Below, in pieces: positions 24,552 to 34,243 of a stretch of 64,000 nt of DNA (position 1 is the stretch's first letter; each line of letters begins with the position of its first letter). The stretch comes from Pseudomonas fluorescens. GTDB lineage: Bacteria; Pseudomonadota; Gammaproteobacteria; Pseudomonadales; Pseudomonadaceae. The translations under genes were made by a program, and so were the position numbers. The notes under the pieces are model-generated. The model saw only the letters and a program-made list of their open reading frames with translations, searched no databases and was not told the origin of the DNA. The stretch is taken from NCBI RefSeq assembly GCF_040448305.1, contig NZ_CP148752.1, positions 4,774,001 through 4,838,000 on the forward strand, in the 5' to 3' direction.

Positions 24552-24899
24552 GGAAGCTTCCTTCACAAAGCGATGCAAATAATTACTCATTTTGTATCAC
24601 ATCACTTTTAACAGCACAAAGACTAAAAACCGTATCACTTGAAATGCACCTTTCCGACGAATGCCAGCATGCCTCTAAAATCGCCATAAAACCCAATGTT
24701 TTCTAGGCAAAACCCGCCTTCAGCACCTCCTAAGCAGAAAGCCTTAAAATCGAAATACTCACCAATAAGACACATTAAATCTATTTTCGTATTGCATTTG
24801 CGTATCACGTTATAGCTATACTTGCGCAAAACCGGCCCCTGCGGCCGATCCAATAACGAGCCGGCACCACGCCGAGCGTGCACCGCGAGAGCATCCGCC
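24552..24899. promoter_or_regulatory. paaY/paaF divergent control region with repeated GTATCAC
   Basis: 348 bp with no gene. It is AT-rich compared with its surroundings. The heptamer GTATCAC occurs three times in one orientation (24594, 24632, 24802), and AGCGATGCAAA at 24568 forms an imperfect inverted partner to TTTGTATCAC at 24591. A possible paaF promoter is TTGCAT (24792) with TATACT (24817), spacing 19; the third GTATCAC lies between these boxes, a repressor position. PaaX is the obvious candidate to bind. Confidence 0.5.
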
Positions 24900-25673
24900 A
24901 TGCCTCTGACCCTTGCCGTCGAATTGATCGAGCCTGGCGTCCGCCTGATTACCCTGCAGCGCCCGCAAGCGCTGAACGCCTTGACCACCGAGTTGCTGGG
25001 CGAACTGGCCGCTGAACTGAACATCGCGCAAGCCGACCCCGACACCCGGGCCGTGGTCCTTACTGGCAGCCGCAAGGCCTTCGCCGCCGGCGCCGACATC
25101 AAGGAAATGGCCGAACGCAACCTGGTCGGCATCCTCGACGACCCGCGCCAGGCTTCGTGGCAAACCATCACCCGCTTCAGCAAACCGCTGATCGCCGCCG
25201 TCAACGGCTTCGCCCTCGGTGGTGGCTGCGAACTGGCGATGCACGCCGACATCATCATTGCCGGTGAAGACGCCCGCTTCGGCCAGCCGGAAATCAACCT
25301 CGGGATCATGCCCGGCGCCGGTGGCACCCAACGCCTGCTGCGCGCCGTCGGCAAATCCATGGCCATGCAGATGGTGCTGACCGGCGAGCCGATCGACGCC
25401 CGCCAGGCCCAGCGCGCCGGCCTGGTCAGCGAAGTCACCCAACCGGAGTTCACCGTCGAGCGCGCCCTGCACATCGCCCGCAGCATTGCGGCCAAGGCAC
25501 CGCTGGCGGTGCGCCTGGCCAAAGAGTCGCTGCTCAAGGCCATGGACACCGACCTGGCCAGCGGCCTGCGCTTCGAGCGTCACGCCTTCACCGTGCTGGC
25601 CGGCACCCGCGACCGCGACGAGGGCATTGCCGCCTTCCAGGAAAAGCGCAGCCCGACTTTCACCGGGCAATAA
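24900..25673 (+). CDS. paaF: 2,3-dehydroadipyl-CoA hydratase
   Basis: Enoyl-CoA hydratase of the crotonase fold, 257 residues, hydrating 2,3-dehydroadipyl-CoA late in phenylacetate breakdown. Both hydratase glutamates are present: the one in GGGCELAM and the one in FGQPEINLG, equivalent to rat Glu144 and Glu164. The oxyanion-hole stretch AAGADIKEM is intact. The start is ATG at 24900; upstream in-frame codons run through the promoter. It is the first gene of paaFGHIJK; paaG follows after 51 bp. Confidence 0.93.
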   Translation: MPLTLAVELIEPGVRLITLQRPQALNALTTELLGELAAELNIAQADPDTRAVVLTGSRKAFAAGADIKEMAERNLVGILDDPRQASWQTITRFSKPLIAAVNGFALGGGCELAMHADIIIAGEDARFGQPEINLGIMPGAGGTQRLLRAVGKSMAMQMVLTGEPIDARQAQRAGLVSEVTQPEFTVERALHIARSIAAKAPLAVRLAKESLLKAMDTDLASGLRFERHAFTVLAGTRDRDEGIAAFQEKRSPTFTGQ

Positions 25674-25724
25674 AGCGGCCACTGACACCCGAATTCGAAC
25701 GACTGCCAAGAGAACGCCAAGACC

Positions 25725-26516
25725 ATGAACTTCGAACACATCCTGTTTTCCATCGACGCCGGCGTCGCCCTGCTCAGCCTCAATCGGCCGGAGCAGCTCA
25801 ACAGCTTCAACACCCAGATGCATGGCGAAGTGAAGGAAGCACTCAAGCAAGTGCGGCAGAACCCGGACGTGCGCGTGTTGCTGCTGACCGGTGAAGGCCG
25901 CGGCTTCTGCGCCGGGCAGGACCTGAGCGACCGCAATGTCGCGCCGGGCAGCGCCGTGCCGGACCTGGGCGAGTCCATCGAGAAGTTCTACAACCCGTTG
26001 ATCCGCCAATTGCGCGACCTGCCGCTGCCGGTGATCTGCGCGGTCAATGGTGTGGCGGCCGGGGCTGGCGCCAACATTCCGCTGGCTTGCGATCTGGTAC
26101 TGGCGGCACGTTCGGCCAGTTTCATCCAGGCGTTCTGCAAAATCGGCCTCATCCCCGATTCCGGCGGCACCTGGACTCTGCCGCGTCTGGTGGGCATGGC
26201 CCGCGCCAAGGCCCTGGCCCTGCTGGGCAACCGCCTGAGCGCCGAACAAGCCGAGCAATGGGGCTTGATCTACCAGTGCGTGGACGACGCCGATTTGCGC
26301 GACGAAGCCCTGAAACTGGCCCGCCACCTGGCGACCCAGCCGACCTACGGCCTGGCGCTGATCAAGCGCAGCCTCAACGCCAGCCTGAGCAACAGCTTCG
26401 ACGAGCAGCTTGAGCTGGAAAAAGATCTGCAACGTCTGGCCGGGCGCAGCGAGGACTACCGCGAAGGCGTCGGCGCCTTCATGGAAAAACGCACCCCAAG
26501 TTTCAAGGGGCGCTGA
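25725..26516 (+). CDS. paaG: 1,2-epoxyphenylacetyl-CoA isomerase
   Basis: Crotonase-fold isomerase of 263 residues that converts ring-1,2-epoxyphenylacetyl-CoA to oxepin-CoA and also shifts double bonds in a later intermediate. It lacks the two hydratase glutamates (AGAGANIPL and FIQAFCKIG at those places) but has the isomerase Asp in GLIPDSGGTW, as in E. coli PaaG. The oxyanion region is GFCAGQDLSD. It ends with EKRTPSFKGR. Three bases separate it from paaH. Confidence 0.95.
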   Translation: MNFEHILFSIDAGVALLSLNRPEQLNSFNTQMHGEVKEALKQVRQNPDVRVLLLTGEGRGFCAGQDLSDRNVAPGSAVPDLGESIEKFYNPLIRQLRDLPLPVICAVNGVAAGAGANIPLACDLVLAARSASFIQAFCKIGLIPDSGGTWTLPRLVGMARAKALALLGNRLSAEQAEQWGLIYQCVDDADLRDEALKLARHLATQPTYGLALIKRSLNASLSNSFDEQLELEKDLQRLAGRSEDYREGVGAFMEKRTPSFKGR

Positions 26517-26519
26517 GTC

Positions 26520-28037
26520 ATGACCGCACTGAACACCAACGCACGCATCGCCGTGATCGGCGCCGGGGCCATGGGTGCCGGTATCGCCCAGGTCGCGGCA
26601 CAGGCCGGCCATCCGGTATTGCTGCTGGATAATCGTCCCGGCGCTGCCGCTCAAGCGATTGAAGGCATCGACCGCCAACTGGGCAAGCGGGTCGAGAACG
26701 GCAAACTGTCCGCCGACTCGCGCAGCGCGACGATTGCCCGCCTGCAAGCGGTAGAAGCCATCGAGACCTTGGCCGACTGCGATCTGATCATCGAAGCGAT
26801 CGTCGAGAACCTTGAGGTCAAGCGCGCGCTGTTCCGTCAGCTCGAAGGCATCTGCGGCGAGCATTGCATCCTCGCCAGCAACACCTCGTCGCTGTCGATC
26901 ACCAGCATCGCCGCGCAGCTTGAGCATCCACAACGCCTGCTCGGCCTGCACTTCTTCAACCCGGCGCCGGTGATGGCGCTGGTGGAAGTCGTCTCCGGCC
27001 TGGCCAGCGATCCGACACTCGCCGAGTGCCTGTACGACACCGCCAGGGCCTGGGGCAAAAAACCGGTGCACACCCGCTCGACGCCGGGTTTTATCGTCAA
27101 CCGCGTGGCCCGGCCGTTCTATGCCGAAAGCCTGCGGATGCTTCAGGAAGGCGCGGCCGACTGCCCGACACTGGATGCGCTGATGCGCGAGGCCGGCGGC
27201 TTTGCCATGGGCGCGTTCGAGCTGACGGATCTGATCGGCCACGACGTCAACTACGCCGTCACCTGCTCGGTGTTCGACGCCTATTACCAGGACACTCGCT
27301 TCCTGCCGTCGCTGATCCAGAAAGAACTGGTGGACGGCGGGCGTCTGGGACGCAAGGGCGGCCAGGGATTCTACAGCTACGCCCAAGGCGCGGAGCGCCC
27401 GCACGCCGCTGAAATCAGCAGCGATGCGAAGGTTGAGGTGTGCGCAGTCGAAGGCGACCTCGGTATTGCCCAAGGTTTGATTCCTCGGTTGCGCGAGCAA
27501 GGCGTCGAGATCATCCAGCGTGATGGACAAGGTTTACTGCGCGTCGGTGACGCCGTGCTGGCCTTGAGCGACGGGCGCATGGCCTGCCAGCGAGCACGTG
27601 AAGACGGATTGCGTAACCTGATCCTGCTGGACCTTGCGTTCGATTACAGCAAAGCCCAACGCATCGCCATCAGCTACTCGAACGGCATCGATCCGCAGGC
27701 ACTCGAACAAGGCGTTGCCCTGCTGCAACGGGCCGGCCTCAAGGTCAGCCTGCTCAGCGACAGCCCGGCCCTCGCCGTCCTGCGCACCGTGGCCATGCTC
27801 GCCAACGAAGCCGCCGACGCCCTGCTGCAAGGCGTGGCCTCGGCCGCCGACATCGACCTGGCCATGCGCGCCGGGGTCAATTATCCGCAAGGGCCGCTGG
27901 CCTGGGCCGATGCCATTGGCCTGGCGCACATTCTTGAAACGCTGGAAAACCTGCAAGCCAGTTATGGCGAAGAACGCTACCGGCCGTCGCTGCTGCTGCG
28001 CCGCCACGTCGCCGAAGGGAGAACATTCCATGACTAA
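26520..28037 (+). CDS. paaH: 3-hydroxyadipyl-CoA dehydrogenase
   Basis: NAD-dependent dehydrogenase of 505 residues oxidising 3-hydroxyadipyl-CoA to 3-oxoadipyl-CoA. The Rossmann motif GAGAMGAGIAQ is at residues 14-24. Catalytic residues fit SNTSSLSIT and HFFNPAPVM (the His), followed by NRVARPFY. A second, shorter HAD-like helical half (residues about 300-505) contains GVNYPQGPLAW. This two-half length is typical of PaaH and not of short-chain HADH. Its last eight bases overlap the start of paaI (ATGACTAA). Confidence 0.94.
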   Translation: MTALNTNARIAVIGAGAMGAGIAQVAAQAGHPVLLLDNRPGAAAQAIEGIDRQLGKRVENGKLSADSRSATIARLQAVEAIETLADCDLIIEAIVENLEVKRALFRQLEGICGEHCILASNTSSLSITSIAAQLEHPQRLLGLHFFNPAPVMALVEVVSGLASDPTLAECLYDTARAWGKKPVHTRSTPGFIVNRVARPFYAESLRMLQEGAADCPTLDALMREAGGFAMGAFELTDLIGHDVNYAVTCSVFDAYYQDTRFLPSLIQKELVDGGRLGRKGGQGFYSYAQGAERPHAAEISSDAKVEVCAVEGDLGIAQGLIPRLREQGVEIIQRDGQGLLRVGDAVLALSDGRMACQRAREDGLRNLILLDLAFDYSKAQRIAISYSNGIDPQALEQGVALLQRAGLKVSLLSDSPALAVLRTVAMLANEAADALLQGVASAADIDLAMRAGVNYPQGPLAWADAIGLAHILETLENLQASYGEERYRPSLLLRRHVAEGRTFHD

Positions 28038-28479
28038 CCACGAAGCCATGTCCCTGGCCAGTGAATGCGCGCAATCGCTGTTCCAGCGCGACGCCGCCAG
28101 CCAGGCCATGGGCATGCGCCTGCTCTCGGCCGGCCCGGGTTGCGCCCGGGTCGGCATGACCGTGCGCGCCGACATGGTCCAGGGCCACGGCACCTGCCAC
28201 GGCGGCTACCTGTTCGCGCTGGCCGATTCGGCATTCGCCTTTGCCTGCAACAGCTACAACGAAGCCACCGTGGCCATCGGTTGCAGCATCGACTACATCG
28301 CCCCGGCGCGCCTGGGCGACACGCTGAACGCCGACTGCATCGAGCAGAGCCGTTCCGGGCGCACCGGCAACTACGACGTGCGCATCGAAAACCAACAGGG
28401 CCAGTTGATCGCCCTGTTCCACGGCAAATCCTACAAAGTGCGCGGCCCGGTGCTGGCGCAGGAGACCCCCAATGAATGA
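28030..28479 (+). CDS. paaI: Phenylacetate pathway hotdog thioesterase
   Basis: Hotdog-fold acyl-CoA thioesterase of 149 residues that removes trapped hydroxyphenylacetyl-CoA and relieves CoA depletion. The family signature GHGTCHGGYLFALADSAFAFACNS is cleanly present, with Asp in LADSAFAF and Asn in CNSYNE. The start ATG 28030 overlaps the paaH stop by eight bases and the gene overlaps paaJ by eight bases, so the three are probably translationally coupled. Confidence 0.95.
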   Translation: MTNHEAMSLASECAQSLFQRDAASQAMGMRLLSAGPGCARVGMTVRADMVQGHGTCHGGYLFALADSAFAFACNSYNEATVAIGCSIDYIAPARLGDTLNADCIEQSRSGRTGNYDVRIENQQGQLIALFHGKSYKVRGPVLAQETPNE

Positions 28480-29683
28480 CGCCCTGATCATCGACGCAGT
28501 CCGGACCCCGATTGGCCGTTACGCCGGCGTCCTGAGCAGCGTGCGCGCCGACGACCTCGGCGCGGTGCCCCTGCGCGAACTGCTGCGCCGTCACCCGCAA
28601 GTAGACTGGAACACGGTCGACGACGTGATCTATGGCTGCGCCAACCAGGCCGGCGAAGACAACCGCAACGTCGCACGCATGTCGGCGCTGCTGGCCGGAT
28701 TGCCGGTCAGCGTGCCAGGCACCACCCTCAATCGCCTGTGCGGTTCCGGGCTGGATGCCATCGGCACCGCCGCCCGGGCCATTCGCAGCGGCGAAACCGG
28801 GCTGATGCTGGTCGGTGGCGTCGAATCCATGTCCCGCGCGCCGCTGGTGATGGGCAAGGCCGAGCAAGCGTTTTCCCGGTCGGCCGAGATCTTCGACACC
28901 ACCATCGGCTGGCGCTTCGTCAATCCACTGATGAAAAAGGCCTATGGCATCGATTCCATGCCGGAAACGGCAGAGAACGTCGCCGAACAGTTCAACATCT
29001 CCCGGGCCGACCAGGACGCCTTCGCCCTGCGCAGCCAGCAACGCGCCGCTGCCGCCCAGGCCAACGGACGCCTGGCCAGGGAAATCGTTGCGGTGGAAAT
29101 TCCCCAGCGCAAAGGCCCGGCCAAAGTGGTCGAGCACGACGAACACCCGCGCGGCGACACCACCCTTGAGCAGTTGGCCAAACTCGGCACGCCGTTCCGC
29201 GAAGGCGGCAGCATCACCGCCGGCAATGCCTCCGGGGTCAACGACGGGGCCTGCGCGCTGTTGCTGGCCAGCCCGGAAGTTGCCAAGCGCCACGGCCTGA
29301 CCGCCCGCGGCCGGGTCGTGGCCATGGCCACCGCCGGCGTTGAACCACGGATCATGGGCATCGGCCCGGTCCCGGCCACCCGCAAGGTGCTGGAGCTGGC
29401 CAATCTGAGCCTGGCCGACATGGACGTGATCGAGCTCAACGAAGCCTTCGCCGCACAGGGTCTGGCGGTGCTGCGTGAACTGGGCCTGAGCGACACCGAT
29501 CCACGGGTCAACCCCAACGGCGGCGCCATCGCCCTGGGCCATCCGCTGGGCATGAGCGGCGCACGCCTGGTCACCACCGCCCTGCACGAGCTTGAGGAAC
29601 GCAATGGCCGCTACGCCCTGTGCACCATGTGCATCGGTGTCGGCCAGGGGATTGCACTGATCATCGAGCGTCTATCCCACTAA
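28472..29683 (+). CDS. paaJ: 3-oxoadipyl-CoA/3-oxo-5,6-dehydrosuberyl-CoA thiolase
   Basis: Thiolase of 403 residues that cleaves two pathway intermediates: 3-oxo-5,6-dehydrosuberyl-CoA and 3-oxoadipyl-CoA. Nucleophile Cys90 is in NRLCGSG, the general-base His in GHPLGMSGAR, and the second Cys in CTMCIGVGQG; the NEAFAAQ motif is normal. ATG 28472 follows AGGAG. It closely resembles PcaF, but its place in the paa operon settles the role. Confidence 0.95.
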   Translation: MNDALIIDAVRTPIGRYAGVLSSVRADDLGAVPLRELLRRHPQVDWNTVDDVIYGCANQAGEDNRNVARMSALLAGLPVSVPGTTLNRLCGSGLDAIGTAARAIRSGETGLMLVGGVESMSRAPLVMGKAEQAFSRSAEIFDTTIGWRFVNPLMKKAYGIDSMPETAENVAEQFNISRADQDAFALRSQQRAAAAQANGRLAREIVAVEIPQRKGPAKVVEHDEHPRGDTTLEQLAKLGTPFREGGSITAGNASGVNDGACALLLASPEVAKRHGLTARGRVVAMATAGVEPRIMGIGPVPATRKVLELANLSLADMDVIELNEAFAAQGLAVLRELGLSDTDPRVNPNGGAIALGHPLGMSGARLVTTALHELEERNGRYALCTMCIGVGQGIALIIERLSH

Positions 29684-29782
29684 AGAATCGCGATTCCCGG
29701 GGAGCCGAGAGGTATCCTTGGGGCATGCACTCAAAGCCCTTGTGCAAAAGGGCTGGAACACAAAAACAATTCGAGTGAACAC

Positions 29783-31108
<1,326 letters not shown>

Positions 31109-31126
31109 CTGCTGCACCCTTTATGG

Positions 31127-31151
31127 CCCCGCTTTTTGCGGGGTTTTTTTT
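31127..31151 (+). terminator. Rho-independent terminator after paaK
   Basis: A CCCCGC/GCGGGG stem with a TTTTT loop followed by eight T residues, starting 18 bases after the paaK stop. It separates paaFGHIJK from paaABCDE transcription. Confidence 0.88.
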
Positions 31152-31170
31152 GGGTTTTGGTTTTGAGTTT

Positions 31171-32033
31171 CGTGTGTATATCCGTTTCTTCGGTAACGGC
31201 CGCCAATGGTTCCGCTCTTACAGCGGGTTACTTGGAAAAGCCCCAAGTAACCAAGGGCTCTTGCCCCTGACGTTCGGTGCCTCGCCTAGGCTCGGCATGC
31301 CCTCGCTCCGGTCCTGCTCCGTGGGCCCGCCGCCATCGGCCATCCATGGCCGGCGGCGGCTAACCCGGCATCCATGCCGGGTTGCCCACTGCGCAGAACC
31401 TCCACTCGGCCTCACGAGGGGGCGTACACCGCAACAGCGTCCGAGGCGGCCTACCGGCCGGCCTGTTCGCTGGGGTCGTTCGTCTGGGAGGTACCTGGTC
31501 GCCGGTAGACCGCTATCGCGAGCAAGCTCGCTCCCACAGGTACTCAGTACATCCGCAAGATTTCGGGCGGCTGTCGGGCCGTCTTCGCGAGCAGGCTCGC
31601 TCCCACAGTTGATCCGGGTATGCCTGCAAGAGATTGGTCGGCTGGCAGGCCGCCTTCGCTAGAAAGCCAGCTCCTACAGTTGATCGGCATACACCCACGC
31701 TCTTCACCACTCATCAGGCCGAGCGTTAGCTCGCCTGCAGCTCTTGATCTTGATCCACCCGCCCCCTCGGCAGGCTGAGTGGAGGTGTTCATCCGGGGGT
31801 GGGCGCGCAGCGCCGTTCGGCGCAGCCGAACACATCGAGAGGAGGTCGAGCGAAGCCGACCGGAGGCGATGCCCCCGGATGAATGCCGGAGCGAAGGAAC
31901 CCCGAGCCTTAGCGAGGGGCCGTACGTTCGGGGCGAGCGTTTTTTTGCTTACTTTTTTTAGGCGCTTGTAAAAAAAGTAAGTCGCCGTAAGGGCGAAACC
32001 ATAAGTGGCCGTTACCAAAAAGAACGGATATGT
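31171..32033. repeat. Composite inverted-repeat element between paaK and paaA
   Basis: Two diverged copies of an element of roughly 260 bp face each other: about 31171-31430 forward and about 31760-32033 reversed. The outer ends share ATATCCGTT, GGTAACGGCC and ATGGTT in order, then an AAGTAA(C/G)CAA string. Further in, both have AGGCTCGG and CGCTCCGG, and both close with CCTCCACTC(G/A)GCCT and CGAGGGGGCG. The centre holds three REP units. No credible gene is present; open frames here have no ribosome sites. Similar repeats are common between Pseudomonas genes, but I cannot name this one. Confidence 0.7.
31513..31679. repeat. Three direct-oriented REP units
   Basis: Single REP units at 31513-31540, 31583-31608 and 31653-31679, all reading TCGCGAGC...GCTCCCAC in the same direction, spaced about 70 bp apart. 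The third is the diverged GCTAGAAAGCCAGCTCCTACAG type. Direct arrangement contrasts with the paired hairpins elsewhere. Confidence 0.8.
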
Positions 32034-32063
32034 ACACCGCCCCAAAAAGCGACCACCCATCCA

Positions 32064-32130
32064 AAGCGATACAAAAAACAAATACGACACGTCATTTTGT
32101 GTTTGATATTAAATTCTGTATCGCTTATAA
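32064..32130 (+). promoter_or_regulatory. paaA promoter with flanking perfect 10-bp inverted repeat
   Basis: AAGCGATACA (32064-32073) and TGTATCGCTT (32117-32126) are exact inverted copies, 43 bp apart. A possible promoter TTGATA (32103-32108), 16 bp, TTATAA (32125-32130) has its -10 region overlapping the right arm, as expected for a repressor site. The paaA start codon is 44 bp downstream. The half-site resembles the GTATCAC repeats before paaF, so PaaX is a likely ligand. Confidence 0.55.
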
Positions 32131-32173
32131 AGTTCCCCATGCCCCAGAACAGATTCAAGGCGGGAACTCAAAA

Positions 32174-33163
32174 ATGTACGCACAGCTCGTAGAAACCGGC
32201 GTCAAGCGCATCAAAGACCTCTCGGAGATGTCCGAACAGGAACGCGCATTCCAGGAAAAAATCGATTCAGAAATCAAGATCGAAGCCAAGAACTGGATGC
32301 CAGATGCCTACCGCCAGACCCTGATCCGGCAGATCTCCCAGCACGCCCACTCCGAAATCGTCGGCATGCTGCCCGAAGGCAACTGGGTCACCCGCGCGCC
32401 GTCGCTCAAACGCAAACTGCAACTGATGGCCAAGATCCAGGACGAAGCCGGCCACGGCCTGTACCTGTACAGCGCCATGGAAACCCTGGGCGCCGACCGC
32501 GATGAAGAAGTCGCCAAACTGCACAGCGGCAAGGCCAAGTACTCGAGCATCTTCAATTACCCGACGCTGAACTGGGCCGACATGGGCGCGGTGGGCTGGC
32601 TGGTGGATGGCGCGGCGATCGTCAACCAGGTGGTGCTGCAGCGCACCTCCTACGGCCCGTATTCCCGGGCGATGATCCGCATCTGCAAGGAAGAGAGCTT
32701 CCACCAGCGCCAGGGCTACGAAATCCTCCTGACCATGATGCGCCACGGTAACCAGGCGCAAAAAGACATGGTCCAGGACGCGATCAACCGCCTGTGGTGG
32801 CCGTCGCTGATGATGTTTGGCCCGAGCGACGAACACTCGCCGAACAGCGCCCAGTCCATGGCCTGGAAAATCAAGCGCCAGAGCAACGACGAACTGCGCC
32901 AGCGCTTCATCGACCAGACCATCCCGCAGCTTGAACTGCTGGGCTGCACCTGCCCCGACCCGGACCTGAAGTGGAACGCCGAACGCGGCCACTACGACTT
33001 CGGCGACATCCAGTGGAACGAATTCTACGAAGTGCTCAAGGGCAACGGCCCGTGCAACCAGGAACGTGTCGCCACCCGCCGCAAGGCGATGGAAGACGGC
33101 GCTTGGGTTCGTGAAGCCGCCGTCGCCCACGCCCGCAAAAAACAAAACAAGAACGCCGCCTGA
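32174..33163 (+). CDS. paaA: Phenylacetyl-CoA 1,2-epoxidase subunit A (catalytic)
   Basis: Di-iron catalytic subunit, 329 residues, of the PaaABCE multicomponent monooxygenase that forms ring-1,2-epoxyphenylacetyl-CoA. Ferritin-like iron ligands are in QDEAGHGLYLY and in CKEESFHQRQGYE, with SQHAHSEIVGMLPEGNW as the first-helix Glu/His region. ATG 32174 follows AAGGCGGG; upstream codons cross the operator. It starts the paaABCDE operon. Confidence 0.96.
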   Translation: MYAQLVETGVKRIKDLSEMSEQERAFQEKIDSEIKIEAKNWMPDAYRQTLIRQISQHAHSEIVGMLPEGNWVTRAPSLKRKLQLMAKIQDEAGHGLYLYSAMETLGADRDEEVAKLHSGKAKYSSIFNYPTLNWADMGAVGWLVDGAAIVNQVVLQRTSYGPYSRAMIRICKEESFHQRQGYEILLTMMRHGNQAQKDMVQDAINRLWWPSLMMFGPSDEHSPNSAQSMAWKIKRQSNDELRQRFIDQTIPQLELLGCTCPDPDLKWNAERGHYDFGDIQWNEFYEVLKGNGPCNQERVATRRKAMEDGAWVREAAVAHARKKQNKNAA

Positions 33164-33191
33164 TCCGGCCACCTGATGTGGAGTAACTGAA

Positions 33192-33473
33192 ATGTCCGAG
33201 TGGACCCTCTTCGAAGTTTTCGTGCGCAGCAAGCACGGCCTCAACCACAAGCACGTCGGCAGCGTGCATGCCGCCGACACCACCATGGCCATCGAGAATG
33301 CGCGCGAGCTCTACACCCGTCGCAGCGAAGGCGTGAGCCTGTGGGTGGTGCCGTCGGCATTGATCACCGCTTCGTCTCCGGATGAAAAAGACCCGCTGTT
33401 CGATCCGTCGGACAACAAGGTCTACCGCCACGCCAGCTTCTACGAGCTGCCGGCCGAAGTCGGGCACATGTGA
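33192..33473 (+). CDS. paaB: Phenylacetyl-CoA epoxidase subunit B
   Basis: A 93-residue small subunit thought to bridge PaaAC units. Family features are the N-terminal MSEWTLFEVFVRSKHGLNHKHVGS and AIENARELYTRR, and the length is correct. It begins 28 bp after paaA behind GTGGAG and ends eight bases before paaC. Confidence 0.95.
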   Translation: MSEWTLFEVFVRSKHGLNHKHVGSVHAADTTMAIENARELYTRRSEGVSLWVVPSALITASSPDEKDPLFDPSDNKVYRHASFYELPAEVGHM

Positions 33474-33481
33474 GGTCGACC

Positions 33482-34243
33482 ATGGACAACAAGACTGATC
33501 TGATCGAATACCTGCTGCGTCTCGGCGACAGCGCCCTGATCCAGGGCCAGCGCCTGTGCCAATGGTGCGGCAAGGCCCCGGCGCTGGAAGAAGAACTGGC
33601 GCTGATGAACGTCGGCCTCGACCTGGTGGGCCAGGCGCGCAACTGGCTGGAATACGCCGCCGAACTGCTGGACGACGGCCGCGATGCCGATCACCTGGCG
33701 TTCCGTCGCGACGAGCGCGCTTATCGCAACCTGCTGCTGGTGGAACAACCCAACGGCGACTTCGCGGTGACCATGCTCAAGCAGTTCCTCTATGACGCCT
33801 GGCACCTGCCAATGCTGCAAGGGCTGAGCCAGTCCAGCGACGAACGCATCGCCGGGATCGCCGCCAAGGCGGTGAAGGAAGTGACCTACCACCTGCGCCG
33901 CTCCGGCGAGTGGATCGAGCGTATGGGTGACGGCACCGAGGAAAGCCACAAGCGCATGCTCGCGGCCATCCCCGAAGTCTGGCGCTTCACCGTGGAACTG
34001 ATCGCCGCCGATGACAGCGAACAACAGCTGTGCGAAGTCGGCATCACCCCGGACATCGCCAGCGTAGCCGCCCAATGGCAGGCCAAGGTCGAGCAGATCT
34101 TCACCAGTGCCACCCTGCCCGCTCCTGCGACGCCGAACTACTTCTACCTGAATGCCCGCAAGGGTTTGCACACCGAACACCTGGGCATCCTGCTGGCCGA
34201 AATGCAGTTCCTGCCACGAGCGTACCCCGATGCAACCTGGTGA
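33482..34243 (+). CDS. paaC: Phenylacetyl-CoA epoxidase structural subunit C
   Basis: A 253-residue ferritin-fold protein that forms the structural partner of PaaA in the epoxidase core; it resembles PaaA but usually lacks a working iron site. Family strings are LGLDLVGQARNW-type (NVGLDLVGQARNWLEYAA), FAVTMLKQFLYDAW, and near the C-terminus GLHTEHLGILLAEMQ. ATG 33482 follows GAGG. Its 3' end overlaps paaD by 14 bases. Confidence 0.94.
   Translation: MDNKTDLIEYLLRLGDSALIQGQRLCQWCGKAPALEEELALMNVGLDLVGQARNWLEYAAELLDDGRDADHLAFRRDERAYRNLLLVEQPNGDFAVTMLKQFLYDAWHLPMLQGLSQSSDERIAGIAAKAVKEVTYHLRRSGEWIERMGDGTEESHKRMLAAIPEVWRFTVELIAADDSEQQLCEVGITPDIASVAAQWQAKVEQIFTSATLPAPATPNYFYLNARKGLHTEHLGILLAEMQFLPRAYPDATW

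Noticed and set aside
24816..27530. A 904-codon leftward open frame opposite paaF-paaH, and similar long antisense frames elsewhere (for example 800-2662 plus)
   Set aside because: They are mirror frames of well-supported genes in high-GC DNA; their translations have no domain signatures and no ribosome binding sites.
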